Positions 42,176 to 42,519 of a stretch of DNA of 42,519 bases are shown one piece after another (position 1 is the first letter of the stretch; each line of letters opens with the position of its first letter). Source of the DNA: an uncultured Pseudomonadota bacterium (GTDB taxonomy: Bacteria > Myxococcota_A > UBA9160 > PR03); assembly GCA_900696485.1 (NCBI GenBank), contig CAADGG010000024.1:1-42519 (forward strand), in the 5' to 3' direction. The position numbers and the translations under genes were made by a program. The notes beneath the pieces are model-generated. The model saw only the letters and a program-made list of their open reading frames with translations. It searched no databases and had not been told where the DNA came from.

Positions 42176-42519
42176 TTAGGCGACGCGCTCTGCAGTCGCC
42201 TCCTCGGTCGGCTCGAGAGCAGTGAGGACTCGGATCAGCTTCTGGATGTCGCGCCATCCCTGGACGCGGCGGAACTTCTTCTCTGCTTCGACGATCGCTG
42301 CGCTGACCCAGCGCACGACCATCGAGCCGCTCTGCCAGCGCTTCACGTTCTTCGAGTACCAGGCGATTCCGCTGTTGAGATTCTCGATCGCGTTCGTCGT
42401 ACGCAGCTTCACGTACAGACGCCCGTCGACCCCGAGGCTCTGGAGCGTCAGGGTCTCGTCGAGTCCCTCCCGCACCGAGGCCGCCGCCCCAGGATGTTCG
42501 GCTTCGAGAGAGGACGCCA
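42176..42519 (-). mobile_element. IS256-family transposase, C-terminal fragment cut by window end
   Basis: The C-terminal about 114 residues of a DDE transposase (mutator type). The visible sequence ASSLEAEHPGAAASVREGL, LRTTNAIENLNSGI and YSKNVKRWQSGSMVVRWVSA is the conserved C-terminal part of the IS256 family, including the last catalytic Glu region (NAIENLN). The frame stays open to the right edge, so the true start and the other two catalytic Asp lie outside. The element's terminal inverted repeat is expected in the about 100 bases left of the stop (42080-42175), but I cannot define it without the other end. Base use is like the neighbours, so transfer may be old or from a similar genome. 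Confidence 0.88.

Overview
The window is about 42.5 kb of very GC-rich DNA with tightly packed genes and many GTG and TTG starts. The gene content is Gram-negative: osmoregulated periplasmic glucan synthesis (OpgGH), a TonB-dependent receptor with TonB, a DUF748/AsmA-like protein, a sigma-54 activator and two PEP-CTERM (exosortase-sorted) surface proteins. The mix fits an environmental, probably aquatic, deltaproteobacterium-like lineage (Myxococcota or a relative). That assignment is inference; there is no rRNA gene to confirm it.

Left part (1-9.7 kb). groES-groEL run leftward, with groEL cut by the window edge. Divergent from them, opgG-opgH run rightward with a 4-base overlap. A large DUF748 envelope protein and a small glycine-rich RRM RNA-binding protein follow on the minus strand. 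The RRM gene has a good intrinsic terminator, and a 497-base upstream region holds three strong inverted repeats.

Lipid block (10.2-17 kb, plus strand). A lipoprotein alkyl sulfatase, an acyl-CoA synthetase, an isoprenylcysteine-methyltransferase-like membrane enzyme, a sphingosine-1-phosphate-lyase-like PLP enzyme and a saccharopine-dehydrogenase-like oxidoreductase lie head to tail. A ceramidase-like protein at 28-29.7 kb suggests sphingolipid or other long-chain amphiphile turnover.

Arginine block (17-23.6 kb, minus strand). A sigma-54 enhancer-binding protein is followed by AgrE (arginine dihydrolase fused to an ornithine-to-proline domain) and PutA (proline to glutamate). Together they would convert arginine to glutamate with release of ammonia. 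A consensus-perfect -24/-12 promoter and a perfect 22-bp palindrome precede the activator gene. Next come a DEAD-box helicase, a Ca2+/Na+ antiporter, a HEAT-repeat protein and the ceramidase-like protein, all on the minus strand.

Heme block (30.3-42 kb). From an AT-rich divergent promoter region with a Fur-like box at 34.33 kb, the receptor, a PEP-CTERM protein, HemP and TonB run leftward. The HmuT-HmuU-HmuV transporter, an unrecognised 211-residue protein and a second PEP-CTERM protein run rightward. HutW (radical SAM heme-degradation family), HutX (heme carrier) and an epimerase-like protein follow. The two PEP-CTERM proteins and the unrecognised gene are the most novel part of this locus. 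The right edge holds the C-terminal part of an IS256-family transposase.
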